NCBI GenBank assembly: GCA_014381385.1
Contig: JACNLR010000111.1
Span: forward strand, 1-11,558
Reading direction: 5' to 3'
Source: Planctomycetota bacterium
Lineage (GTDB): Bacteria; Planctomycetota; Phycisphaerae; Phycisphaerales; SM1A02
DNA length: 11,558 bases
Part shown: piece by piece, positions 1 to 6,599 of the stretch
How the letters are laid out: each line of letters begins with the position of its first letter
Position numbering within the stretch: position 1 is the first letter of the stretch
Position numbers and translations under genes: made by a program
The notes under the pieces: generated by a model
What the model saw: the letters and a program-made list of their open reading frames with translations, nothing else
Database searches by the model: none
Told to the model about the DNA's origin: nothing

Positions 1-10
1 ACCCTTGGGA

Positions 11-138
11 TTAATTAACCGAGGGTGAATTAATCGTGTCGTTTTGGACTAATAAACTCACCGGGGGTGAATTAAAGGGAAATGAACACTGAATATCAAT
101 AAACTCACCGGGGGTGAGTTTATTCAGGGGGTGAGTTT
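11..138. repeat. Iterated palindromic repeat cluster
   Basis: Three related inverted repeats lie in the non-coding left edge. Copy 1 (11-33) has arms TTAATTAACC and GGTGAATTAA around GAG, with one mismatch. Copy 2 (51-75) begins AATAAACTCACC, then GGG, then GGTGAATTAA, so only the inner arm pairs well. Copy 3 (98-124) is perfect. A half copy (GGGGGTGAGTTT) follows at about 127-138. The centres are 42 and 47 nt apart. I see no further copy in the window. The array may continue to the left of position 1. It could be a binding-site cluster, a REP-like dispersed repeat, or the terminator region of an upstream gene; the sequence alone does not decide. Confidence 0.75.
98..124. repeat. Perfect 12-bp palindrome with GGG spacer
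   Basis: The arm AATAAACTCACC (98-109) is separated by GGG (110-112) from its exact reverse complement GGTGAGTTTATT (113-124). As RNA it would fold into a 12-bp hairpin with a very tight 3-nt loop; as DNA it is a two-fold symmetric site. The end TTTATT gives a modest U-rich side, so weak terminator activity is possible. It ends 66 nt before the preferred start of the first gene, so a regulatory role for the downstream operon is also possible. Confidence 0.7.
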
Positions 139-190
139 CCTGTCCATGCTTTCATTGTGCTTCACATCAAGACCGAGGTACAATGCCCGC

Positions 191-802
191 ATGAGTGATA
201 TCACCGATCGAATTGAACGATTTGAAAATATGGCTACTGCCGACCCGAGCAACGATATGGCACATTTCAGTCTGGGCTCGGCATATCTCGATGCAGAGAA
301 ATTTGCGCAAGCAGCAGTCAGTTTTCAAACTTGCGTAGAACTCAACCCAGATATGACCCGTGCGATGGAACTTGGAGGTTCAGCCCTGATGCAATCAGGT
401 CGGGCGGTTGAAGCGGAGACGTTGCTTCGAAAGGGTTTTATGCAAGCCACAAGCAGGGGCGAAATGCGGGTGAAGGATGGCATCGCAGCGATCCTTAAAG
501 CAGCTGGACTTCCTATCCCAGAGATGGATTCCGGCACATCACCGAAATCAGAAGGGGGCAAGCCACTGTCGAAAGCACCACTTCCAGGACCACTCGGTGA
601 ATGGATCGCAGAACATATCCTCTCTGATGCGTGGGAAGGCTGGATTGCGCAGGGGACTAAAGTTATCAATGAATTGCGATTAGATTTTTCCCGCGAAGAA
701 GATCAGCAAGTGTACGAAGATTACATGGCAGAATTTTTAAGCATCCCAAAAGAAGTTGTTGAAAAAGATCGAACACAGAAAGAAGAGGCAAAGCAAACAT
801 GA
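191..802 (+). CDS. TPR protein with C-terminal YggX-like iron-trafficking domain
   Basis: This 203-residue cytoplasmic protein (no signal peptide, no membrane segment) has two parts. Residues about 22-85 form two tetratricopeptide-like helical pairs (AHFSLGSAYLDAEKFAQAAV, then ELGGSALMQSGRAVEAETLL). Residues about 132-186 resemble YggX/Fe(2+)-trafficking proteins: PGPLGEWIAEHIL, a W149-x2-W152 pair, INE at 159-161 and a terminal EFL, in the same order as E. coli YggX PGELG...AWAQW...INE...NFL. The YggX N-terminal segment with its conserved Cys is missing and is replaced by the TPR part across a Gly/Ser/Pro-rich linker (about 110-130). YggX proteins are linked to protection of Fe-S clusters from oxidation; that role here is inference. 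An in-frame GTG at 131 would add 20 residues but lies in the repeat cluster, so the ATG at 191 is preferred. The stop overlaps the next start (ATGA). Confidence 0.8.
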   Translation: MSDITDRIERFENMATADPSNDMAHFSLGSAYLDAEKFAQAAVSFQTCVELNPDMTRAMELGGSALMQSGRAVEAETLLRKGFMQATSRGEMRVKDGIAAILKAAGLPIPEMDSGTSPKSEGGKPLSKAPLPGPLGEWIAEHILSDAWEGWIAQGTKVINELRLDFSREEDQQVYEDYMAEFLSIPKEVVEKDRTQKEEAKQT

Positions 803-1485
803 GCGAGCAAATAATAGATCTTGGTGAGCAACAAACAACACTAGAAAAAAAGAGAAGTGGGGTAGCAACTGCTTCGCTCATCTGCTCACTCATAATTTGT
901 TGTCCACTGGTGACGCTTGTAGGTGTCATTCTTGGCATCGTTGCGTTATTCCGAATTCGTGGATCACAAATGACTGGTCGAGGGCTTGCTTGGTCGGGTA
1001 TCGTTATCGGTGTCGTGACTACCACGCTTACTACGCTCTTTATTGTTATTGCTGCAAACGCTGCGTTTAAAATTCTAGAGCAGACTCCAAAATTAGTAAC
1101 AACTGCGATCGAATCAGGAGTTCACGGTGATCTAGAAGGTTTCCGGTCAGAGTTTTCACTTGGTGCTGTTGCAGCAAATGATGCAGAAGTGTCTGCATTT
1201 ATCTCTGAGCTCGCCTCAAGATACGGCACGTTCGATGAAGCAGTCATAGATATGGCCGCGATGCAGGGCAGGGAATCATCAAATCAACAAGCTGAAATCC
1301 CATTGCAACTTGTCTTTGAAACAAAGACGGTTCCATCTACAGTAGTCATTGTTATTGGGCAGAGTGAAGAGACTTGGCTTGATGTAAAAATTCAATGCTT
1401 GCTCATCCATGATTCAGAAAAGGGTGATTTGGCATTCCCGCTTGCATCGCAGTGCGGAACTGCAATCCCAGCAAATGAAGAATAA
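799..1485 (+). CDS. DUF4190-type membrane protein (paralog 1)
   Basis: This 228-residue protein has a short polar N-terminus, then two hydrophobic segments at about 22-52 and 62-88. They are joined by a basic turn (FRIRGSQMTGRGLAWSGI), the layout typical of DUF4190 proteins. About 135 soluble residues follow, ending in a conserved-looking block (LLIHDSEKGDLAFP). The family has no established biochemical role. The start overlaps the stop of the TPR-YggX gene by 4 nt, which suggests translational coupling. The next gene encodes a paralog: both share the membrane hairpin, a motif near FIxxLxSRYG, and the IHDxxxGDL block, so the pair looks like a tandem duplication. Placement directly ahead of an ABC ATPase and an MCE protein hints at an envelope role, but that is only context. 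Confidence 0.8.
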   Translation: MSEQIIDLGEQQTTLEKKRSGVATASLICSLIICCPLVTLVGVILGIVALFRIRGSQMTGRGLAWSGIVIGVVTTTLTTLFIVIAANAAFKILEQTPKLVTTAIESGVHGDLEGFRSEFSLGAVAANDAEVSAFISELASRYGTFDEAVIDMAAMQGRESSNQQAEIPLQLVFETKTVPSTVVIVIGQSEETWLDVKIQCLLIHDSEKGDLAFPLASQCGTAIPANEE

Positions 1486-2116
1486 ATCAGAACCATTGAA
1501 TCCTTGGTCCTTCGTTGCAATTGTTTGCTCAATTGGGATGTGCCCATTTTTTACAATTGCAGGTGTATTGTTAGGAGTGCGTGCACTTGTCGATATTAAA
1601 GCCCGACCAGGAACGCGGGGCATTCGTCTTGCATGGGCAGCAATTTTTATTGGAAGTTTGGTGACAGGACTTTGGGGTGGTGGCATGTTGTGGTGGAACA
1701 TAAATGTCCGAGGTCAAATGCAACATGGCGCAGTGAACGCAATCATTGAAGGCGAGTCAAATAAGTTAGATTTCCTTTCTTACTTTACAAATCAAAATCA
1801 AACTGAGGCAACGGAGTTTATCGCAACGCTTCATTCACGATATGGCAACTTAATTTCAGGCAAGCAAGTTGAATCTACGCAAGTTGAGGGTGAGGAACTC
1901 GCTTTTTTCATGATGCCTCTCCAAGCAAATTTGAAGTATGAATTGCATTTTACGGATGCACCGGAAATCTCTGCAACTGCTAAGTTTGTATTGTTTGATA
2001 AAGTTGATGAAGGCCGTCAATTTACTAACAAATTTGCGTGGATTTGTATTCATGATGAAATTCGTGGGGATCTTACCTATCCACCTCATGTAGTAATGGA
2101 TGGTGAAAATGAGTAA
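1475..2116 (+). CDS. DUF4190-type membrane protein (paralog 2)
   Basis: This 213-residue protein starts at an ATG inside the end of the previous gene (11-nt overlap). A longer in-frame start at 1409 exists but would sit deep in the upstream gene, so 1475 is preferred. Hydrophobic segments at about 12-40 and 50-76 are separated by a basic loop (DIKARPGTRGIRLAW), matching the DUF4190 layout. A soluble domain follows with FIATLHSRYG and ICIHDEIRGDLTYP, which align with FISELASRYG and LLIHDSEKGDLAFP of paralog 1. Divergence in the membrane part is substantial, so the duplication is not recent. Function is unknown. The gene overlaps the ABC ATPase start by 8 nt. It is not an MlaE permease: it is too short and has too few membrane segments. 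Confidence 0.75.
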   Translation: MKNKSEPLNPWSFVAIVCSIGMCPFFTIAGVLLGVRALVDIKARPGTRGIRLAWAAIFIGSLVTGLWGGGMLWWNINVRGQMQHGAVNAIIEGESNKLDFLSYFTNQNQTEATEFIATLHSRYGNLISGKQVESTQVEGEELAFFMMPLQANLKYELHFTDAPEISATAKFVLFDKVDEGRQFTNKFAWICIHDEIRGDLTYPPHVVMDGENE

Positions 2117-2996
2117 AGAGAGCATCATTGAAGTACGCGATTTGGTTTGCAAGTTTGGCGATCAGATAGTGCTTGATGGTGTGAATCTCGATGTCTACGA
2201 AGGCGAAGTATTGATCATCATGGGTGGTTCGGGCTCTGGCAAATCCACAATTCTTCGCCACCTCATTGGCACGTACATTCCAGACAGTGGACATGTAAAA
2301 ATATTTGGCGAAGACCTCGGCACACTTGATGAACACGGCATGAATAAAATTCGCCGGCAGTTTGGAATACTCTTTCAATCCGGCGCATTGTTTAATTCAA
2401 TGAGTGTTGCGGAAAACGTCGCGCTTTCATTGCGAGAACATACTGATCTTGATCCAGACATTATCTCTTTCATAGTTAAAATTAAACTAGAACAAGTTGG
2501 CTTACGTGAAGCAGCGGATAAAAACCCTTCAGAGATTTCTGGCGGTATGAAGAAACGCGCTGGCTTAGCACGAGCACTTGCGCTTGACCCTAAATTGTTG
2601 TTTTACGATGAACCTTCTGCAGGCTTAGATCCAGTGACAAGCGCTACGATTGATCAGTTGATTTTAGATTTGGCAAAAAAGGCTGGGGTGACCAGTGTTG
2701 TCGTTACGCATGAAATGGATTCAGCATTTGTCATTGCAGATCGAATGGCGATGCTCGACAAGGGCAAAATGATTATGGTTGATACTCGAGAAGCATTTGA
2801 GGAAATTCGAGATTGGCCACTTGAACGAATTGATGAACTTGATACACAAAAGCAATTGATACGTCAATTTCTTCGAGGTGATGCAGAAGGTCCGCTGACA
2901 GCGAGAAAAGAAGCATCAAGTTACGCAGAGGATCTGCTTGGCATTTCCGCACCACGCCTCGCTCATGGTCCTTCGGTACAATCTTCGAAAGAGTAA
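2109..2996 (+). CDS. mlaF: MlaF-like ABC transporter ATPase
   Basis: This 295-residue cytoplasmic ATPase would power an Mla/MCE-type lipid transporter. Walker A is GGSGSGKST (39-47), the Q-loop glutamine is Q90 in FQSGALFNSMSV, the ABC signature is ISGGMKKRAGLARA (from 143), Walker B is LLFYDEP (163-169) with D-loop AGLDP, and the H-loop histidine is H201 in VVVTHEMDSAF. SGGMxKRxxLARA together with FQxGALFxSMxVxENV is characteristic of the MlaF/Ttg2A subfamily. The C-terminal QLIRQFLRGDAEGPL also fits that group. The ATG at 2109 is chosen; an in-frame ATG at 2100 would add three residues and the Shine-Dalgarno is weak for both. The gene is followed 18 nt later by the MCE partner. The usual MlaE permease gene is not adjacent. 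Confidence 0.92.
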   Translation: MSKESIIEVRDLVCKFGDQIVLDGVNLDVYEGEVLIIMGGSGSGKSTILRHLIGTYIPDSGHVKIFGEDLGTLDEHGMNKIRRQFGILFQSGALFNSMSVAENVALSLREHTDLDPDIISFIVKIKLEQVGLREAADKNPSEISGGMKKRAGLARALALDPKLLFYDEPSAGLDPVTSATIDQLILDLAKKAGVTSVVVTHEMDSAFVIADRMAMLDKGKMIMVDTREAFEEIRDWPLERIDELDTQKQLIRQFLRGDAEGPLTARKEASSYAEDLLGISAPRLAHGPSVQSSKE

Positions 2997-3014
2997 TAGG
3001 GAGCTCGTATTTGA

Positions 3015-4235
3015 ATGTCACAACTAAGAGATAAACAGCGAAATAATGTGAAAGCAGGCGTATTTGTGCTCCTGTCTTTGATCCTTGGATTGGTTGTTAT
3101 TTCAATACTCACGAATCTATGGGAAACAATTACTGTGAGAACAACTCGGTACCACGCCTTGTTTTCAGTTGAAGAGGGTGTGAGTACACTAGCGTCAGGA
3201 TCAAAAGTACGACTTGGTGGTCTGGGAATTGGTACGGTCACGTCTGTTTCGCCGTCGATTGAAAAAGATGCGCCAATTTCGAATATTGATGTGTACTTTG
3301 ACATTAACACAGACATCGAGTTGTATACAAATCTTCATTTGGAAGTTCATTCAGGCCTACTCGGTTCGAAGGCATGGCTGTCGATCAACGATGTAGGCAG
3401 CGGCAACCTAGCAACAAGTGAAACGGTGTTAGCGGGATCATCTACAAGTATGGTTGGGCAATTTCTTGGTATTGAAGCTGATGAAGATATTCGACATACC
3501 CTTGCAGCACTTCGAAAAATAAGTAGTGCGCTTACCAAAGATGGCGATGCCCTTCGCATGATTCTTGGAGACGAAGAAGCAGATCAGATTTCTCAAGCGA
3601 TCGCATCAGCAAAAAATGGGTTGCAATCGATTCAGGAACTATCTACGAACTTGCAAACAGTATGGCCTTCTTGGGAAACATCATTATCTGGATTATTCGC
3701 TTCTGCAAAAGATTTACCAATGAAAATCGATTCGACGTTGCATGATATTCAAGAAATGATTGGAGAGGTTCGTACAACTATTCTTCCTAAGGTTGAACGA
3801 TCTATGGTCTCGCTCGAATCTTCTTCAAAGTCTCTCGCTGCGATGACACAGTCATTACAAGAGTCATCGCCAGCATGGTCAAACAAGGTGTCTTCTATTC
3901 TGTCGAATGTTGATCAATTTACCGCAAGAGCAAAATCTGCTGTTGACGATATTTCTGCTAGCCCTTGGCGCCTTTTGTACAGACCTACTGATCGCGAGAT
4001 TGCATACGAACAACTTAATGACGCTTCGTGGCAACTTCTCTCAGCACTCTCCGAGTTAAGAGAATCCGCAGCAGACTTACGATCACTGGTGGATGCAAAG
4101 AATGCTCCAATCGATACAACTGAAGCGGCATCACTCTCTGCATCTTTGCTTGAAAGTGAAGCAGCGTTTCAATCTGCTCGCGAAGCACTGTTAGAACGAA
4201 TGCATATTGATTTCCCAGACAGAACATTGCCGTGA
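3015..4235 (+). CDS. mlaD: MlaD-like MCE-domain protein
   Basis: This 406-residue protein is anchored by one N-terminal membrane helix (about 14-34) and projects into the periplasm. The MCE domain spans about 44-150: FSVEEGVSTLASGSKVRLGG then GIGTVTSV matches the family pattern of a GL...GsxVxxxGvxVGxV block, followed by SGLLGSKAWLSI and a LAGSST turn. Residues about 155-400 are long helical segments, likely coiled coil, including SPWRLLYRPTDREIAYEQLN. MCE proteins form hexameric rings that pass lipids between membranes; lipid as the substrate here is family knowledge. Its ATPase partner lies directly upstream. A good Shine-Dalgarno (AGGGAG, 2998-3003) precedes the ATG. The length exceeds E. 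coli MlaD (about 180 residues) because of the C-terminal helical part. The stop overlaps the next GTG start by 4 nt. Confidence 0.9.
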   Translation: MSQLRDKQRNNVKAGVFVLLSLILGLVVISILTNLWETITVRTTRYHALFSVEEGVSTLASGSKVRLGGLGIGTVTSVSPSIEKDAPISNIDVYFDINTDIELYTNLHLEVHSGLLGSKAWLSINDVGSGNLATSETVLAGSSTSMVGQFLGIEADEDIRHTLAALRKISSALTKDGDALRMILGDEEADQISQAIASAKNGLQSIQELSTNLQTVWPSWETSLSGLFASAKDLPMKIDSTLHDIQEMIGEVRTTILPKVERSMVSLESSSKSLAAMTQSLQESSPAWSNKVSSILSNVDQFTARAKSAVDDISASPWRLLYRPTDREIAYEQLNDASWQLLSALSELRESAADLRSLVDAKNAPIDTTEAASLSASLLESEAAFQSAREALLERMHIDFPDRTLP

Positions 4236-5062
4236 TTGTTCCGCACATCGTGAGCAGTTTTGCAGATCCACGCGTGGATGCGTATCGCAACGTGACAGAC
4301 GCTGATTTGCGAGGTCGAAAACACCTTTTTATGGTTGAGTCGGAGATGGTTGTCCGGCGTTTACTCCAGACCAATTGGGATCTACATTCCGTTTTTCTAT
4401 CTCCTAAGAAGTTTGAGCAACTCTCTGAACCTTTAGAATCATGCAAAGCGCAGGTGTTTGTTGCAGATGTTAATCTCATGACCGAGATTGTTGGATTTCA
4501 CATTCATCGCGGTGCGCTTGCAGCAGTGCACCGACCAGCCCCGCACGACAATTCTGTAGATCAGTTGTTTGAGAAATTGCGCAACAAAGAAAAAGTTACA
4601 CTCTTGCTTGCCGAGCGCATTACAAATGTTGACAACATGGGTTCCTTGTTTAGAAATGCAGCAGCATTTGGTGTTGATGCACTGTTGTTTGATCACCAAT
4701 GTTGCGACCCTTTGTATCGAAAAGCAATTCGAGTTTCAATGGGGCATACCCTTTCTATTCCTTGGGCAATTGCCGATGATTGGCCTACAACCCTGCGACG
4801 GCTTAAAACAGAACTGAACGTTACAATTGTTGGATGTGAAACGGGTGCGCAATCAATGCCACTTTGGGATGTTCCGATTCACGAACGAACGGCATTTGTA
4901 ATGGGCGAAGAAAAATCTGGGTTGTCTCGAGTAACAATGAATCTGTGCGATCACATCGCGGAAATTCCAATGTCAAAATGCGTTCCCTCGATTAATGTTT
5001 CAGTTGCATCAGCTGTTGTTTTGTACGACTTTTTGCGACGAAACAGTTTCGACAAGCGGTAA
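4232..5062 (+). CDS. SPOUT/TrmH-family RNA 2'-O-ribose methyltransferase
   Basis: This 276-residue enzyme should transfer a methyl group from S-adenosylmethionine to a ribose 2'-OH in tRNA or rRNA. Residues about 24-100 resemble the L30e-like substrate-binding domain (GRKHLFMVESEMVVRRLL). The knotted SPOUT domain covers about 120-270 with all three motifs: N135-x-G137-x3-R141 (NVDNMGSLFRNAA), FVMGEEKSGLS (222-232), and IPMSKCVPSINVSVASAVVL (245-264) with N255 and S257. The start is a GTG inside GTGA, overlapping the MCE gene stop, so the gene is probably coupled to the operon. The target RNA cannot be told from sequence; RlmB-like and TrmH-like members share these motifs, so no symbol is given. 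The last 54 nt overlap the 3' end of the convergent murA. Confidence 0.9.
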   Translation: MIVPHIVSSFADPRVDAYRNVTDADLRGRKHLFMVESEMVVRRLLQTNWDLHSVFLSPKKFEQLSEPLESCKAQVFVADVNLMTEIVGFHIHRGALAAVHRPAPHDNSVDQLFEKLRNKEKVTLLLAERITNVDNMGSLFRNAAAFGVDALLFDHQCCDPLYRKAIRVSMGHTLSIPWAIADDWPTTLRRLKTELNVTIVGCETGAQSMPLWDVPIHERTAFVMGEEKSGLSRVTMNLCDHIAEIPMSKCVPSINVSVASAVVLYDFLRRNSFDKR

Positions 5063-6361
5063 ACCGTCAACAACAGTAGAGCCATCGATGCGTTGGATGT
5101 TTGCACCAAGGGAAGCGAGCGTTTCTTCCATCGCTGCGTACCCACGATCGAGATGGTATACACGGCTAATCGTTGTTTCACCTTCTGCAGCAAGTCCTGC
5201 AAGAACCAAACTTGCTGAAGCGCGAAGGTCGCTCGCCATAACTGGCGCGCCAACGAGATGATCCACGCCCTGAACGATAACGGTTGCACCTTGCCGAACG
5301 AGTTTTGCACCCATCCTGCTCAATTCAGGAACGTGCATGAAACGCTCAGGATAAATTTTCTCAGTGATGATGCTATTGCCCCGTGATAAACAAAGCAATG
5401 CCATCATCTGCGCTTGCAAATCTGTTGGGAAACCGGGGTACGGCTGCGTCGTGAACATGACGGGTTTCAAATGCCTGTTACTGAGGACCTGCACTGTGCA
5501 TGATTTTGGATCTTGAGATGCATCTGTTTGATTGATGTGTACCCCAACGGTTGAAAGAATGTTTGTTACTGCAAGCAAATGATCGAGCGGAAAACGATCG
5601 ATTTTTACATCACCGTTTGTCATTGCAGCAGCAATCGCCCACGTTCCTGCAACAATGCGATCAGGCATGACAGTGTGCGTCGCGCCACCGAGTTGATCAA
5701 CTCCATCAATAATGATCCGAGGTGTTCCCGCGCCGGATATTTTTGCTCCCATGTTGTTGAGTAATAACGCAAGGTCAGCAATTTCAGGTTCGCATGCGGC
5801 AGATTCGATGATCGTTCTACCTTTGGCAAGCGTTGCTGCGCTCATTACATTCGCCGTGCCCAACACTGTTGAACCAAACGGTCCCCCTAAAAATATCGTT
5901 GCACCTATCAAGCGATCTGCTGTTGCGATGATGTCTCCGCCATCAAGTTCTATTTTTGCACCAAGCGCTTCAAGTCCGCGGAGATGCAAATCGATTGGGC
6001 GATCACCAAAGGCGCACCCACCGGGCATTGAAACGCGTACCTCACCTCTGCGCGCAAGCAGTGGTCCAAGAACGCACACACTTGCTCGCATTGTTCTGAC
6101 AATGTCGTACCGCGCATGAGAAATAGTTTCATCAGTAACTTGTAATGTAATGTCTTTTTCAGATGCTTTGACTTGACATCCAAGTTCTGCAAGAAGTTTG
6201 GACATGTTTGTGATGTCCGAAAGATTTGGCATACACTTAAAGTGGATCGGTTCACTTGTGAGAAGCGATGCAGCGAGCAGGGGAAGCGCAGCGTTTTTTG
6301 AGCCATCTACAGAAATAGTCCCAGTTAGTCGTTGCCCACCTTGAATTTTGAATACATCCAT
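5009..6361 (-). CDS. murA: UDP-N-acetylglucosamine 1-carboxyvinyltransferase (MurA)
   Basis: This 450-residue cytoplasmic enzyme catalyses the first committed step of peptidoglycan synthesis, transfer of enolpyruvate from phosphoenolpyruvate to UDP-GlcNAc. The family residues are present: K22-N23 in VDGSKNAALP, the catalytic Cys C116 in PGGCAFGDRPIDLHL, D314 in GFPTDLQAQ, R380 in DLRASASLVLAG and R406 in HLDRGY (E. coli K22, C115, D305, R371, R397). Cys at this position predicts fosfomycin sensitivity of the enzyme itself. The body matches the usual 420-residue length; about 24 extra residues follow NIQRIDG. The final 17 codons overlap the convergent methyltransferase gene. The start is supported by AAAGGA at 6374-6379. 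Its presence matters because peptidoglycan was long disputed in planctomycetes. Confidence 0.95.
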   Translation of the reverse strand: MDVFKIQGGQRLTGTISVDGSKNAALPLLAASLLTSEPIHFKCMPNLSDITNMSKLLAELGCQVKASEKDITLQVTDETISHARYDIVRTMRASVCVLGPLLARRGEVRVSMPGGCAFGDRPIDLHLRGLEALGAKIELDGGDIIATADRLIGATIFLGGPFGSTVLGTANVMSAATLAKGRTIIESAACEPEIADLALLLNNMGAKISGAGTPRIIIDGVDQLGGATHTVMPDRIVAGTWAIAAAMTNGDVKIDRFPLDHLLAVTNILSTVGVHINQTDASQDPKSCTVQVLSNRHLKPVMFTTQPYPGFPTDLQAQMMALLCLSRGNSIITEKIYPERFMHVPELSRMGAKLVRQGATVIVQGVDHLVGAPVMASDLRASASLVLAGLAAEGETTISRVYHLDRGYAAMEETLASLGANIQRIDGSTVVDGLPLVETVSSQKVVQNNS

Positions 6362-6514
6362 CTTGTTGCAGAATCCTTTCTTGCTTTGGGGATGAAAGAG
6401 GGCGTTCCTTGCCCTTCATTGCGATAGTAACAGAACAAAGCGTTTCTCGTTGATAAACTGCGTAATCTGGGGGGTTATCGGAGTCAAAACTGTGCGCAAC
6501 ATTTTAATATTTCC

Positions 6515-6543
6515 TTGATTGTGCCCCAAATCAGACCTATAGT
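6515..6543 (+). promoter_or_regulatory. Predicted sigma70-type promoter of the beta-helix gene
   Basis: TTGATT (6515-6520) and TATAGT (6538-6543) are separated by 17 nt, close to the TTGACA-17-TATAAT consensus. The predicted transcription start falls near 6550, about 50 nt ahead of the ATG at 6600. The rest of the 6362-6599 gap shows no gene and no other clear signal apart from the palindrome and ribosome binding site. Confidence 0.55.
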
Positions 6544-6548
6544 AGGAT

Positions 6549-6565
6549 TGGTCAAAGTTTGACCA
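6549..6565. promoter_or_regulatory. Operator-like palindrome at the predicted transcription start
   Basis: TGGTCAAA (6549-6556), a single G, and the exact complement TTTGACCA (6558-6565) form a perfect 17-nt interrupted palindrome, followed by TTTTT (6566-6570). It sits 5 nt after the predicted -10 box, where a repressor would block initiation. As RNA it could also fold into a 6-bp hairpin with a short U run, i.e. a weak attenuator at the very 5' end. Confidence 0.5.
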
Positions 6566-6587
6566 TTTTTAGTCCCATTTCTTAGTT

Positions 6588-6593
6588 GAGGAG
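6588..6593 (+). promoter_or_regulatory. Ribosome binding site GAGGAG
   Basis: A near-consensus Shine-Dalgarno lies 6 nt before the ATG at 6600 and fixes that start. It is the strongest such site in the window; most other genes here rely on overlap or weak sites. Confidence 0.75.
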
Positions 6594-6599
6594 AATCGT

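Noticed and set aside
11..138. CRISPR array
   Set aside because: The repeats are degenerate, the gaps are shorter than usual spacers, the units are palindromic throughout, and no cas gene is present.
131..190. Upstream GTG start giving a 223-residue TPR-YggX protein
   Set aside because: The extra 20 residues begin inside the palindromic repeat and have no resemblance to the rest of the protein; the ATG at 191 begins a normal TPR N-terminus.
1475..2116. MlaE-type permease
   Set aside because: It has only two hydrophobic segments and about 213 residues; MlaE has five or more membrane helices and different motifs.
5009..5310. Small frames inside the murA and methyltransferase region
   Set aside because: They are other-frame shadows of two well-supported genes and show no domain, start signal or independent composition.
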